Source: Methanoculleus methanifontis (GTDB lineage: Archaea; Halobacteriota; Methanomicrobia; Methanomicrobiales; Methanoculleaceae). From it: a stretch of DNA of 64,000 nucleotides. A program made the position numbers and the translations under genes. Below are positions 35,757 to 45,141 of the stretch, in pieces. The stretch spans positions 1 to 64,000 of the forward strand of contig NZ_VCYI01000008.1 of the NCBI RefSeq assembly GCF_030464365.1, in the 5' to 3' direction. How positions within the stretch are numbered: position 1 is the stretch's first letter; each line of letters opens with the position of its first letter. Below the pieces are notes generated by a model. The model did no database searches. It was not told the DNA's origin and saw nothing but the letters and a program-made list of their open reading frames with translations.

Positions 35757-36452
35757 TCACCGGCCCGGTATGCCCACGTGGCCCGCGAGTTCGGCGAACT
35801 CGGCCAGGACGATATCGGCCTCTACATCCGCCCCGCTGCCTTCGCGCCAGTCGCCGTAGGCGGCGAATGCGGTCACCATCCCGAGATGCTTCCCCGGAGC
35901 GATGTCGCGAACCAGGCTGTCGCCCACCATCATCGCCCGTGCCGGAACCGCATCGAGCCGCCGGAGGGCGTAGAGGAGGGAGTCGGGCTCCGGTTTCCGC
36001 CTGCCCGAGACCTCTGGAGTCACCACGGTCTCGAAGTAATCGATGAGCCCGGTCTTCTCAAGGCGCCGGCGTGCCTGGGGCGATTCCGCGTCGGTCACGA
36101 CCGCGAGAGAGATCCCGGTGTCCTGGAGGCGCCGGAGCGTCTCCTCGACGCCCGGGTACGCCTCGACCTGGCTGAGTTTCACGTCTTCGTAGGTGCCGCA
36201 GCAGACCTCGAACGTCCTCTCCTCATACACCCCGAGATCGCTCATGTAGTCACGTATATTCTCATGATCCTCGAACCCGTGAATCCCCCGGAGAAACTGC
36301 CTAAAGAGCGATTCCGGGTCGCCGGTTCCGAGGTAGTCGACGACGCACCGGCACGCCTCCCGCTTCGCTCCGACAAAGTCAAAGAGGGTGTTGTCCATGT
36401 CGCAGAGGACTGCCTCTACCGCGTTATGCCGAGTGCCGTAAGGTGTCTGCAT
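35757..36452 (-). CDS. HAD-family hydrolase
   Basis: A 231-residue phosphatase-like protein. Motif I is CDMDNTLFDF (nucleophile and acid Asp), motif II VVTDAES, motif III RRKPEP, and motif IV MMVGDSLVRDIAP. A helical cap lies between I and II. Substrate unknown. It overlaps the end of the PIN gene by 37 bp, so the two are likely co-translated. Confidence 0.88.
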   Translation of the reverse strand: MQTPYGTRHNAVEAVLCDMDNTLFDFVGAKREACRCVVDYLGTGDPESLFRQFLRGIHGFEDHENIRDYMSDLGVYEERTFEVCCGTYEDVKLSQVEAYPGVEETLRRLQDTGISLAVVTDAESPQARRRLEKTGLIDYFETVVTPEVSGRRKPEPDSLLYALRRLDAVPARAMMVGDSLVRDIAPGKHLGMVTAFAAYGDWREGSGADVEADIVLAEFAELAGHVGIPGR

Positions 36453-37423
36453 ATCTTGAGTTCCCTCATGAATGCACGGTGCGCCTCGTCGTCCCGGAAA
36501 CGAACCTTCAGTTCTTCAAGATTGTTGCCCTTCCCGCCGTATTCCCCGAAGATCGTGGTGCCGTTGCAATCCACGAACCCGAAGACTGCGGCAAGGTTGA
36601 AGAGCAGCCGCCGGAACGACGACGCCGTGCAGGCTGTTGTCTCCAATCTATATGGGCGGTCGAAGTAGAAGTACTCGAGCCCCTCGGCCGTGCAGAGATC
36701 AGCCATATAGATGTCGGCGGTCAGGAGAACCGGGAGAGCGTATCGCTCATCCTCGAACTTCCGGAGCGCCCGGACGATGTTGTAGTCGTTCTCCTCGGAG
36801 AGGTGCGTGTGCTGGCCCGGCGCCGCGATCTCCGTCGCCCGGTCGCGGACGGTGCGGTACTCTTTCAGCGCGAGATACGCCGCTTTGCGTGACCGCTTCA
36901 TCCGTTTGTTCTCGAGTTCCACGATGTATTCCCGGCAGTCGGGCGCCAGTGCCGTCATCTCCCCGATCGTCTTTGCCGGGTACTTGCGGTTGATGGCATA
37001 CGCGATCTCGTCGCGGACGGTATCGACGATCAGGTACGAGGCGTGATCGACCTGTGGATTGTTCGTTGCAAACCCGTGATAGAAGAGGTTCGTATCCAGG
37101 CCGAAGAAGACGGCCTTCTTGAGCTGCCCATAGGATGCAAGCATCGACTCGAAGGCAGCCTGGTTCACGTAGCGGGTGACCCCGCTTGCAAACATGCACT
37201 CCTGGAGATCGTCATAAGATGGAAGTTCCGCGGAGAACGGCTCGTATTCGGTGACCCGGTCCTGGAAGGTCTCGCGGGACGCGGGCAGTTCGAGCGAAAA
37301 CCCGGCACCTTCAGGACGTGCGACCAGGATATCGCCCTCGTAGAGCGGGTACCTGACGCGGATCTCGTCGAGGCTGTTGATGAGAACCTGCAGTTCGCCC
37401 TCCCTGATGACCGCATCGTTCAT
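36416..37423 (-). CDS. PIN-domain ribonuclease-like protein
   Basis: A 335-residue protein. The N-terminal 100 residues are of unknown fold. From about 104 a PIN-like domain is visible: VFFGLDTNLFYHG (Asp110), a possible Glu139, NDYNIVRAL (Asp213) and VLLTADIYMADLCTAEGL (Asp237), the usual acidic metal-binding set. PIN proteins are mostly RNases. It overlaps the CARF-like gene upstream as ATGA-type coupling (4 bp), so they probably act together. Assignment by motif reading, not by search. Confidence 0.65.
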   Translation of the reverse strand: MNDAVIREGELQVLINSLDEIRVRYPLYEGDILVARPEGAGFSLELPASRETFQDRVTEYEPFSAELPSYDDLQECMFASGVTRYVNQAAFESMLASYGQLKKAVFFGLDTNLFYHGFATNNPQVDHASYLIVDTVRDEIAYAINRKYPAKTIGEMTALAPDCREYIVELENKRMKRSRKAAYLALKEYRTVRDRATEIAAPGQHTHLSEENDYNIVRALRKFEDERYALPVLLTADIYMADLCTAEGLEYFYFDRPYRLETTACTASSFRRLLFNLAAVFGFVDCNGTTIFGEYGGKGNNLEELKVRFRDDEAHRAFMRELKICRHLTALGITR

Positions 37424-37932
37424 GAGCGTGCCCCCGCATCCTCCATGATGTCCCGGATCTGCTGGATCTGGTGCGGGATCATCATGTAGGGCTTTGCAAC
37501 GTCGTCGGTGCTCTTCATGGCGAGATAATAAATGTGCCGGATATCGAGCCCCACGACCGAGACCGCTATGAGCGCCCCGGCGACCGTGACCTTCCTGCCT
37601 GAGGTGATGTCGATCGCCACGTCAAATCCTTGCCGGATGAGGTCTCCGGCAAGCGACCGGATCGTCTGCCCTGCCCCCACAAAGTCCGCTTCGGGCAGGA
37701 TATCTGTTCCGATCGCGGGGCCGAACCCGTATCCCTCCGAGATGACTCCAATTGCTTCGGCCGCGATCGATGCGTCCTGCGCGTAGGGTTCTTCGGTGAC
37801 GATAATGACCCGTTTGGGGCGCAGTCCTTTTTCACGCAGGACTGCGTGGTAAGCGTTGACGAGCGCCCATGTCGAGCGTCCGAGAAGTGCTATGTAGGCG
37901 TCGCCGGAAGCGGGTGTCACGGGGGCAATCAC
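37420..37932 (-). CDS. CARF-like ligand-binding protein
   Basis: A Rossmann-like protein of about 170 residues. It shows features of CARF domains: LLGRSTWALVNA near the start, RVIIVTEEPYA, and DITSGRKVTVAGALIA, which resembles the (T/S)GGTK motif that binds cyclic oligoadenylate in Csm6/Csx1-type proteins. It lacks a fused effector; the PIN gene that overlaps its stop would supply one. I choose GTG 37932 because the TATA box is centred 26 bp upstream; a GTG at 37947 is the alternative. Confidence 0.6.
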   Translation of the reverse strand: MIAPVTPASGDAYIALLGRSTWALVNAYHAVLREKGLRPKRVIIVTEEPYAQDASIAAEAIGVISEGYGFGPAIGTDILPEADFVGAGQTIRSLAGDLIRQGFDVAIDITSGRKVTVAGALIAVSVVGLDIRHIYYLAMKSTDDVAKPYMMIPHQIQQIRDIMEDAGARS

Positions 37933-37954
37933 TGCCTCAAGACTCACCCTGATG

Positions 37955-37963
37955 CTATATAGG
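37955..37963 (-). promoter_or_regulatory. TATA box of the CARF/PIN/HAD operon
   Basis: CCTATATAG on minus, centred near 37959, predicts a start at about 37932, exactly on an in-frame GTG. From 37964 to 38234 no gene is seen; a second TATA-like box (CCTATAGTGG near 38192) faces right. Confidence 0.55.
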
Positions 37964-38234
37964 CTTTGTCGGAGAACCCTTCCCGTGGTTGAGGTTCGTG
38001 GTAACCATTCCGGGTTTTTTGATTCGTTATTTCTGGATTATTGGCTCTGTATCCTTTTCTCCTGGTGTCGCATGGCGGTTCTTGCCGAATCATGGCGGCA
38101 TTTTACTCTCTGCGCCTCCTGAATAAGCCTTTAACGTGGAATAAATCGGAAAATACCGCGAAATATTTGGTAAATATTTTATGATCGATATCCCTATAGT
38201 GGTATAGTAGAGCGCGAAATTACCCCGGAGAGAT

Positions 38235-38846
38235 ATGACCATGGAGATACGAAGAATACGATTGCGAAAACCGGAAGATGTCTGGGGACTGGCCGACCCG
38301 GAGCAGCAGAGGAAGACACGCCAGGACGCCATTGATGACGGGGATCTGATCGAGATCACCCGGATGGGGAGGGATCTGGGCATCATGTATCCTCTTGCGG
38401 TCTCGGCACGGGTCGCGGAGAGCATGGTTCCGTTCCCGAACATCCCCCAGGAGACCGTTACGGAGAACCTCTGGGACACCCTTCATGCGTTCAGGGACAA
38501 AGCCTGCATGACGACCAAGGCGAAGTTCGAGTTCCAGGTCAGTCTCTACCAGAACGGCCTTGTTCCCACCCTGACGTTCAAGGCCGCGGTCTCCCCGGGG
38601 GACGACGGCGAACCGGTCATCACCATCATGCTGCCGGACGAGAACTGGGAGGCGATCGGGTACGACCAGCACCATAACGCAGGCGACGCGATGCTCACGG
38701 TCGACGACGTTGCCTCGACCCTGAACTTCACCCCTGGCCGGATCCAGGAGTTCATCCGCGAGGAGCGGATTCCGGCGGTCAAGTGCGGAGGCTCCTGGCG
38801 GGTCAAGCGCTCGGAGATCGACCGGATTATGAACGAAGGGTTCTGA
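38235..38846 (+). CDS. DUF6573 domain fused to an excisionase-type HTH
   Basis: A 203-residue protein. Residues about 35-140 match DUF6573 (GDLIEITRMGRDLGIMYPLA, then DDGEPVITIMLPDE). The last 55 residues are a helix-turn-helix of the excisionase/MerR type (LTVDDVASTLNFTPGRIQEF, GGSWRVKRSEID). DUF6573 is usually carried on plasmids and mobile elements. GGAG precedes ATG 38235. It diverges from the CARF-like operon. Confidence 0.7.
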   Translation: MTMEIRRIRLRKPEDVWGLADPEQQRKTRQDAIDDGDLIEITRMGRDLGIMYPLAVSARVAESMVPFPNIPQETVTENLWDTLHAFRDKACMTTKAKFEFQVSLYQNGLVPTLTFKAAVSPGDDGEPVITIMLPDENWEAIGYDQHHNAGDAMLTVDDVASTLNFTPGRIQEFIREERIPAVKCGGSWRVKRSEIDRIMNEGF

Positions 38847-38942
38847 TCGGCTTTTTGCGGTTGCATTCAGGCGCCGATGGAGGCCGTTCGGCAGATGGGC
38901 CGCACATCTCCGGAGATCCCCATACCATAATAAGCGGTTGAT

Positions 38943-39057
38943 GGGTCGCGTTGTTGCAACAATCAGGCTATGGATCCGGCGGGCTCACGATCCGCCACGG
39001 CACCACACCTATGGTCACTGGCGGGTACGCCGCATCAGTCTGACACAGGCGCGACCC
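38943..39057. other. Candidate structured RNA or palindromic element
   Basis: GGGTCGCG (38943-38950) pairs perfectly with CGCGACCC (39050-39057), closing about 100 bases. Inside are a 12-bp palindrome TTGTTGCAACAA, a GGCGG/CCGCC hairpin and a GGCG/CGCC hairpin. A TATA-like CATAATAAG lies just upstream (38929-38937). No ORF fits. The rest of 38847-39140 shows nothing else. Confidence 0.35.
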
Positions 39058-39140
39058 GGAGACCTTGGGGGCCGGCAAAGTGACATTCGTTCGTGGAACA
39101 GCGGATTATTAAAACGCTTTTCTATCGGCAAGGAAAACAA

Positions 39141-39150
39141 ACATATTTAG
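39141..39150 (+). promoter_or_regulatory. TATA box of the HEAT-repeat gene
   Basis: ACATATTTAG is centred about 28 bp upstream of ATG 39174, predicting a leaderless message. Confidence 0.55.
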
Positions 39151-39173
39151 TTTTTAGACGTAGAGTTCTCATT

Positions 39174-42100
39174 ATGTGCATCGAGGCCCGACGAGCTGTC
39201 CCGGACAACCAATCTGCCGATTCAGCAGCCGGAATCCACGATGTGGCGATGAAGCTGGCGGTACCTGCGAATGGGTGCGTCCCCTGGCCCGATGACGACC
39301 GTGCACCTTCTCCGATGTTATGCACCCTGGTCTGTGCAATCATCGGGACCGCGTGCCTTCTCCTTTCCCTGTCCAGTGCGGGGGCACCGGGTATACCGGT
39401 GGCTGAGTCCCTATGCCCCATCGTGGTTTTTCCGGGACTCTTTGGACCGAATGGGTTTTCGTTTATCCGGCGCTGGATGAAGAGGGGTACTGAAGAGAGC
39501 GATAGCGAGGGCGACCCCAAACCCCCGGCTACCGGTGCGCCCATCGAGGCACCCGCGAGCAGGCATGCCCAGGTCGACGATAGGACGAGCAGCCTCGAAA
39601 ATATTGAGACCCGTTTCGATGCCCTCCAGCGGTTCGACGAACCTGTTTCATCGAATGGGGCGGCTACCGTCCCTCCCCCGGCGGAGCCTCCCGCGAACAC
39701 TCCGGGAGATCTCATTTCCCCAGACGAAAACCCGCCCCTCCCTTCCGACGATCTGCCTGAGCCACACACAGATTTCTTCAGCGACGAGGAGATTATACAA
39801 ATTTTCGAGTTCGATGACGCCTCCTCATCCGTGACCGCCGAACTCGATCTATTGGAGGACGAGACGACGGCCACAACCCCCGTAAGCGATGACCGGCCGA
39901 TAGAGTCGCTCATCGAAGACCTCGGCAGTGACGACGCCGAGGTTCGCGGGCGTGCTGTCGTTACCATCGCAGAACGCGGGGCAGATGCCGTGGATCCCCT
40001 GGTTCTGGCCCTTGCTCTTGCGGACGACGGACGGCGATGGTGCATCGCCGAAGCCCTCGCCCTGATCGGCGAGGATTCAATCCCTGCGCTGATTGCTGCG
40101 CTCGGGGACGATACGGTGCAGATCGGGGCGGCAGCCACGCTCGTGCGCATCGGAAGTCCCGCCGTGCCGCCTCTCATCACAGCACTTGCCGGCGACGGCG
40201 GCGAGGTGCAGTTCGGTGCCCGCTACGCGCTTCGGGAGATCGGCGACGAGGCAATCCCCTCCCTTATCGAGGCCCTCGGTGCGCCCGAGCGGAGCATCCG
40301 AAGGTCGACGGCCTCCATCCTCCGGGAACTCGGGTGGAAGGCCTCCGACGACGCCGGTGCGATACGCTACCTCGTTGCCGATGAGGCGTGGCTCGATGTT
40401 GCGGATTATGGTGAAACCGCGGTCGAACCCCTCATCCGCATCCTGAAGTCCCTCGACAGGGAGGTGTGGTGGAACGCTGCCCGGACTCTTGGGGAGATCG
40501 GCGGAGCTGCGGTCGATCCCCTGGTCGAACTCCTGCATGAAGCGGGCGATGAGATCCGCCCGCTGGCGGCCATGGCGCTCACGGAGATCGGTTCTCCTGC
40601 GGTTGAGCCGCTCATCGAGCTGCTCTCCGTCCCCTCCCTCCGCAGCACGGCGGCGGCGGCTCTGGTGAAGATCGGCGCTCCGGCGACGGAGGCGTGCATC
40701 TGCGCCCTGGATTCCACGGACGGGGAGGCGCAGGAGACGCTTCGGAATGTTCTCGAGGCGCTCGGCGAGCCGGCGGTGCCGGCCCTGATCCAGTCGCTGA
40801 CGTCCGGACAGTCCTGTATCCGGTCGCAGGTCGCCGAGATTCTTGGCAGGATGAACTGGGAACCCTGGAGCGACGCCGAACGGGCCTGGTACCTGATTGC
40901 CTGGGAGGAGTGGATGGAACTTGCCCTGATGGGCTCGCCGGCCATCGAACCGTTGATCCGAACGCTCAACGGCGATGACGACCGTGTACGTTGCGAGGCT
41001 GCGGCGACACTCGGCGAGATCGGCGATCCGGCGGCAGTAGGGTCGCTCGTGGATGCTCTCGCCGACGAGGCCGTCGCCCCGGTGGCGGCGGATGCGCTCG
41101 TTGCCATCGGGGAACCGGCCGTGGCCCCCGTCCTCGAGCTTCTTGAAGGTGGGGTCGGGGCCGCCCGGGAGAATGCCGTCGAGGTCCTGGGCCGACTCGG
41201 GACAGCCGAAGCGGTTCCGGCCATCGTCGCGCTCGTCAGGAACGGCGAAGCCCGTCTCCACCGGAAAGTCGTCGATGCCCTGATCGGGATCGGTGCGCCC
41301 GTGGTAGACGCCCTCATCCCCCTCCTCGCCGAGGAAGGCGACGGGCAGGCAGGAGCGGCGGCGGCGCTCACCGGGATCGGCGATCCGGCACTCGAACCGC
41401 TTGCCGGGGCACTCGGCAACGAGAACTCGTCGATCCGCATGGGAGCCGCAAGAGTCCTCGGGAATCTCGGGTGGGTTCCTGAACCCGGGACGGAGGAGGA
41501 GATCGTCCACCTGATCGCGCTACAGCGATGGCAGGAGGTCGTGGATATCGGTGACTCCGCCGTCGATCTCCTGGTGGCGCGGCTCGGCGACCTCGATGAG
41601 GCGGTGCAGGCGGGGGCAATGGAAGCGCTGGTCGCCCTCGGGGGCCCTGCGGTTCCACCCCTGATTCACCTGCTCGGCAGAACGGCACTCCACGATCCGG
41701 CGGAAGAGACGCTTGTTCGGATCGGAGAACCGGCGGTGGAGACCCTGATCCAGGCCCTTGACAGGCCCCCGCTCCGGAAGACCGTTGCCGGCGTGCTGGT
41801 CAGGATCGGGAGACCTGCAGCCGATGCGCTCGTCCCGGTTCTCGGGCACCCCGAGACCGGTCAGACCGCTGCCGGGATCCTCGAGGCGATGGGGGAGGAA
41901 GCCTTCGATGCCCTGATCGAGGCGCTCGGGAACGACGACGTCCTGATCCGGCAACGGGCGGGAGATGTTATCGCCGGTCTTGGGGAAGCGGCTGCGGCTC
42001 CGCTCATCAAGGCGCTGGGGCATCCTGACGATACCCTCAGGCTCGGGGCGATCGATGCCCTCACCCGTCTCGGAAGCCCGGTCGTCGATCTGCTTACGCA

Positions 42101-43352
42101 GGCGCTCAACGATGAATGCTACCTGGTGCGGCTGGGTGCGGCCGAGGTTCTCGGCAGGGCCGGATGGGAGCCGCAGACCGAAAGCGAGACCATCTGTTAC
42201 CTGATCGCGAAGGAGCAGTGGGCTTCCGTCGCCGGGATTGGGCCTGGTGCGGTCGAGCCGCTGATCCAGACACTCAACGACCCCGACAGCGCCATCCAGA
42301 TGGGTGCGGCACGCGCGCTCGGGATGATCGGGGCTCCTGCAGTCGCGAGACTGATCTACGAGCTCCGCACCGAACAGGACGGGGCGCAGAGAAAGGCGGT
42401 CGAGGCGCTCAAGATGATCAGCGAACCGGCAGTCATTCCGCTCATCGACGCTCTCCAGGACCGCGACTGGCAGATCCGCCTGGGTGCGGCACGGGCACTC
42501 GTCGGTATCGGAGACCCGGCTGTCGAACCGCTGGTCCGGGCTCTCCGCACCGCTCCGCCAGCAATCCGGATGGGGGCGGCCGCAGCGCTCGGCAAGATCG
42601 GGAGCCCGGCGGCCATCGAACCGCTGACCGATGCGCTCCTGCAGGACGACTGGCGCCTGGGACGCGTCGTGGTGCGGGCGCTTGGCATGATGGGCGAACC
42701 GGCGGTCAGGCCGCTCCTGCGCGTCCTCAGGGACGGGAACGGTGCGTCCCGGAAGGGTGCAGTGGCGGCGTTCGTGCTGATCGACGAGCCCGCGGCACGC
42801 CTGCTCCCCGGTGCACTCACCGATGAGCATTTCCGCGTCCGTGCCGGGGTCGCGGACGCTCTCGACCGTCTGGACTGGTCGCCCGCGACGGCGGAGGAGA
42901 CGGTTGTCTACCTGATTGCGAAGGAACGATGGGGTGATCTCGCCCGGGCAGGAGCGACCGCGGTCGAACCGCTGGTGCGTGTGCTCGAAGACCGCGACGA
43001 CAGTATCCGGCGGCGGGCGGCGAAGATCCTCGGAGAGATCGGCGACCCGCATGCGGTTCCGGGACTCATGAACCTCCTCCACGACGACTACTACAGCGTC
43101 CGGCGGGAGGCCGCGGCGGCAATCGTCGCCATAGGAGCCCCGGTGATGGAGCCGGTCGTATCCGCGCTCAGCGACCCGGATGGCGATGTCCGGAAACGTG
43201 CGGCGGACGTGCTCGCCGAGATCGGGGATGCACGGGCAATCGGGCCTCTCGAGGGCATCTTCGACGACGAGGACTGGTACGCCCGGAAGGCCGCCGAGAA
43301 CGCGGTGGAGCGGATCCGGGCACGGGCAGGGGAAGAGGCGGGCGACGTGTAG
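39174..43352 (+). CDS. Giant membrane-anchored HEAT-repeat (PBS-lyase-like) protein
   Basis: A 1392-residue protein. An N-terminal hydrophobic region (about 48-90) probably anchors it; a Pro/Glu/Asp-rich linker runs to about 240. The rest is a solenoid of some three dozen 31-residue HEAT-like repeats of the type AVEPLIxALxDxxxxVRxxAAxALGxIG. Five times, near residues 387, 559, 764, 995 and 1232, a distinct insert of the form W-x-P ... YLIAxExW interrupts the array. Such proteins are protein-binding scaffolds. Start ATG 39174 is supported by the TATA spacing; the ORF is open upstream to 39093. Confidence 0.85.
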   Translation: MCIEARRAVPDNQSADSAAGIHDVAMKLAVPANGCVPWPDDDRAPSPMLCTLVCAIIGTACLLLSLSSAGAPGIPVAESLCPIVVFPGLFGPNGFSFIRRWMKRGTEESDSEGDPKPPATGAPIEAPASRHAQVDDRTSSLENIETRFDALQRFDEPVSSNGAATVPPPAEPPANTPGDLISPDENPPLPSDDLPEPHTDFFSDEEIIQIFEFDDASSSVTAELDLLEDETTATTPVSDDRPIESLIEDLGSDDAEVRGRAVVTIAERGADAVDPLVLALALADDGRRWCIAEALALIGEDSIPALIAALGDDTVQIGAAATLVRIGSPAVPPLITALAGDGGEVQFGARYALREIGDEAIPSLIEALGAPERSIRRSTASILRELGWKASDDAGAIRYLVADEAWLDVADYGETAVEPLIRILKSLDREVWWNAARTLGEIGGAAVDPLVELLHEAGDEIRPLAAMALTEIGSPAVEPLIELLSVPSLRSTAAAALVKIGAPATEACICALDSTDGEAQETLRNVLEALGEPAVPALIQSLTSGQSCIRSQVAEILGRMNWEPWSDAERAWYLIAWEEWMELALMGSPAIEPLIRTLNGDDDRVRCEAAATLGEIGDPAAVGSLVDALADEAVAPVAADALVAIGEPAVAPVLELLEGGVGAARENAVEVLGRLGTAEAVPAIVALVRNGEARLHRKVVDALIGIGAPVVDALIPLLAEEGDGQAGAAAALTGIGDPALEPLAGALGNENSSIRMGAARVLGNLGWVPEPGTEEEIVHLIALQRWQEVVDIGDSAVDLLVARLGDLDEAVQAGAMEALVALGGPAVPPLIHLLGRTALHDPAEETLVRIGEPAVETLIQALDRPPLRKTVAGVLVRIGRPAADALVPVLGHPETGQTAAGILEAMGEEAFDALIEALGNDDVLIRQRAGDVIAGLGEAAAAPLIKALGHPDDTLRLGAIDALTRLGSPVVDLLTQALNDECYLVRLGAAEVLGRAGWEPQTESETICYLIAKEQWASVAGIGPGAVEPLIQTLNDPDSAIQMGAARALGMIGAPAVARLIYELRTEQDGAQRKAVEALKMISEPAVIPLIDALQDRDWQIRLGAARALVGIGDPAVEPLVRALRTAPPAIRMGAAAALGKIGSPAAIEPLTDALLQDDWRLGRVVVRALGMMGEPAVRPLLRVLRDGNGASRKGAVAAFVLIDEPAARLLPGALTDEHFRVRAGVADALDRLDWSPATAEETVVYLIAKERWGDLARAGATAVEPLVRVLEDRDDSIRRRAAKILGEIGDPHAVPGLMNLLHDDYYSVRREAAAAIVAIGAPVMEPVVSALSDPDGDVRKRAADVLAEIGDARAIGPLEGIFDDEDWYARKAAENAVERIRARAGEEAGDV

Positions 43353-43558
43353 GGTGGTCCTGACTCGTCTCCTATCTTTTCGATTTTTGCAGGTTCTCAG
43401 CAGGAATATATGGTCTTCTCCGACGGCTACTTGGTTCTCACTGCCCGCCTGGGGCGTTCGCGCAATCATGTTCGGCCGGCTCGACGATGAGATGGGAATG
43501 AGCGGATGATGGGTTCCCGTTCCGGGTGAAATTGGATAATGCCCTTCTTTATCGAAGT

Positions 43559-44089
43559 CTACCGGCGAACACGGTATCCGGCCGTCGTAAGACAACTGAT
43601 GACGGCGTCGTCCCATTCGGTGCCGGAGAGCCCGTTCAATGTCGGTTGCACCCGTTCCCAGAGCCGGCGGAGTTCGTCGGTGTCCGGGAGGAACGTTGTT
43701 TGGTACATCACGCGTCCGGCCCTTCTGCCCTCCAGATCGAGGATGAGAAGACGCCAGCAGCAGTAATCGCGGCAGATTTCGGGGCGCGTGAGGTGGACGG
43801 TGCACCACGCCTTTTCCTTCTTTCCCTCAAATGCGACGTTCCCATGGAACGGAGCAGAAGAAACCCGGGAGGGTTCAAACCTCAGGAAGGGGCATGCGTC
43901 CGGCAGATCTTCGATGCTGCTCGCATCCTCGAAGAGAGCGATCTTGTCCGGGTCGACCCGCACCTCCTTCACGTCCCCGCTGTAGGCGTTGCGCACAACA
44001 AAGGTGTAGTTGCCGCGATCTTCGATGACCGTGTGGACGTTTCCCATGTTGCTGCAGCAGCTGCCGCACTGGCAGCACTTACATGCCAT
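43559..44089 (-). CDS. YkgJ-family cysteine cluster protein
   Basis: A 176-residue protein with an N-terminal cluster (CKCCQCGSCC) and further Cys in ACPFLRF, WCTVHLTRPEICRDYCCWR, the YkgJ/CxxCxxCC pattern, likely binding zinc or an Fe-S cluster. Function unknown. It converges with the HEAT gene; 43353-43558 between them has no gene. Confidence 0.82.
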   Translation of the reverse strand: MACKCCQCGSCCSNMGNVHTVIEDRGNYTFVVRNAYSGDVKEVRVDPDKIALFEDASSIEDLPDACPFLRFEPSRVSSAPFHGNVAFEGKKEKAWCTVHLTRPEICRDYCCWRLLILDLEGRRAGRVMYQTTFLPDTDELRRLWERVQPTLNGLSGTEWDDAVISCLTTAGYRVRR

Positions 44090-44372
44090 GGCGACTGTCT
44101 CCCCGGATTCCGGGCGATTGGTGTGCGAACATGCTCGTTATTCGATATTACGCATCGGGATGATGAAATACCTGCCGGAGAACTGTCCGGTCACGGGCAG
44201 GTCGCCCGGTTCGGGGCCACCGGCATACCGGCGCCAATCTGCTAGATTCCAGGCCCAAAGCGCGGTGTAAAATCCCGAGAGAAAACAAGCGTGAGTATGC
44301 AGGTTAGATGAGCCCGACGAAGATTAATTTCGGACTGAAATCGGAGCAAAACTGTATTTTGACAAAACCGAA

Positions 44373-44457
44373 TGCGAGGGGTGAGATTCGAACTCACGAA
44401 CTCCTACGAGACTAGGCCCTCAACCTAGCGCCTTTGACCTGGCTTGGCAACCCTCGC
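44373..44457 (-). tRNA. tRNA-Leu (anticodon GAG)
   Basis: An 85-base class II tRNA. The acceptor stem GCGAGGG pairs with CCCTCGC, the anticodon stem CTAGG/CCTAG encloses TTGAGGG (anticodon GAG), a long variable arm (TCTCGTAGGAG) follows, and the T arm is GTGAG TTCGAAT CTCAC. The discriminator is A and no CCA is encoded, so CCA must be added. No intron. A palindromic AACCTAAAATAGGTT at 44485-44499 is a likely TATA region. Confidence 0.96.
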
Positions 44458-44637
44458 CCTGTTCTTCTCTATACAATGCGCTGCAACCTAAAATAGGTTG
44501 CTCTGCCGGAACCCGGGCTCCCGCGGGCGCGGGGCAGAGAGCCGTTCCCCGGGCGGATTCCTCTGGCTATACCTGTACTCCAGCGCGTCGGAACCGTCTT
44601 CGATGCGTATTTATGCGCCCGAATCCAACGATTCCGC

Positions 44638-45141
44638 ATGTGGGCTGACATCTCACGGGAGTTTGCCGATTCGCCGTCCCAGGGCAGAATAGTCCGTTTT
44701 CTGCTGGAGAACGGGTTCGGCATCAATGAAGAGGGGCGTATCGTCTGCAACGACATTGAGATCCCCGCCACGCATATCGGCAGGGCGATCGAGACTGACC
44801 GGAGAGTCGTCGACGCCACCGCCCGCCGCATCCTCGAGAATCCCGAACTGCGTGAGATCTTCACCCGGATGCGGGCCGCGCCCGACCTGACCCGGGTCGC
44901 CGAGGCCCTTGGCCTCTCGGTCATCACGCTCTACCCCAAGGACGCGCAGCAAAAAGGGATCGTCGGCGCGGCGGTGGAAGTCCTCGTCGAGCACAACCTC
45001 TCCATCCGCCAGATCTTCGTCACCGATCCTTACCTCGCAGAGGAGCCGAAACTCGTGATGATCGTCGGCGAACCGCGGATCCCGGCGTCGGTCTACGAAA
45101 AGATGCGGGCGCTCCCGCAGGTAAAACGGCTGGTTATCTGA
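44638..45141 (+). CDS. ACT-domain regulator of amino acid metabolism
   Basis: A 167-residue protein of the COG2061 type. An N-terminal helix-turn-helix (QGRIVRFLLENGFGINEEG, then RRVVDATARRIL) precedes an ACT domain (about 90-165; GIVGAAVEVLVEHNLSIRQI). It probably binds an amino acid and controls biosynthesis genes. The TATA box GTATTTATG (44607-44615) is 26 bp before ATG 44638, predicting a leaderless transcript. Its 3' end overlaps the converging HD gene by 8 bp. Confidence 0.82.
   Translation: MWADISREFADSPSQGRIVRFLLENGFGINEEGRIVCNDIEIPATHIGRAIETDRRVVDATARRILENPELREIFTRMRAAPDLTRVAEALGLSVITLYPKDAQQKGIVGAAVEVLVEHNLSIRQIFVTDPYLAEEPKLVMIVGEPRIPASVYEKMRALPQVKRLVI

Noticed and set aside
41520-43808. 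Minus-strand ORF of 762 codons opposite the HEAT-repeat gene
   Set aside because: Repetitive only because the real coding strand is repetitive; no start signals and no motifs.
44373-44457. tRNA-Leu as an attachment site for an element
   Set aside because: No integrase or repeated tRNA 3' end lies nearby; flanking genes are core genes.
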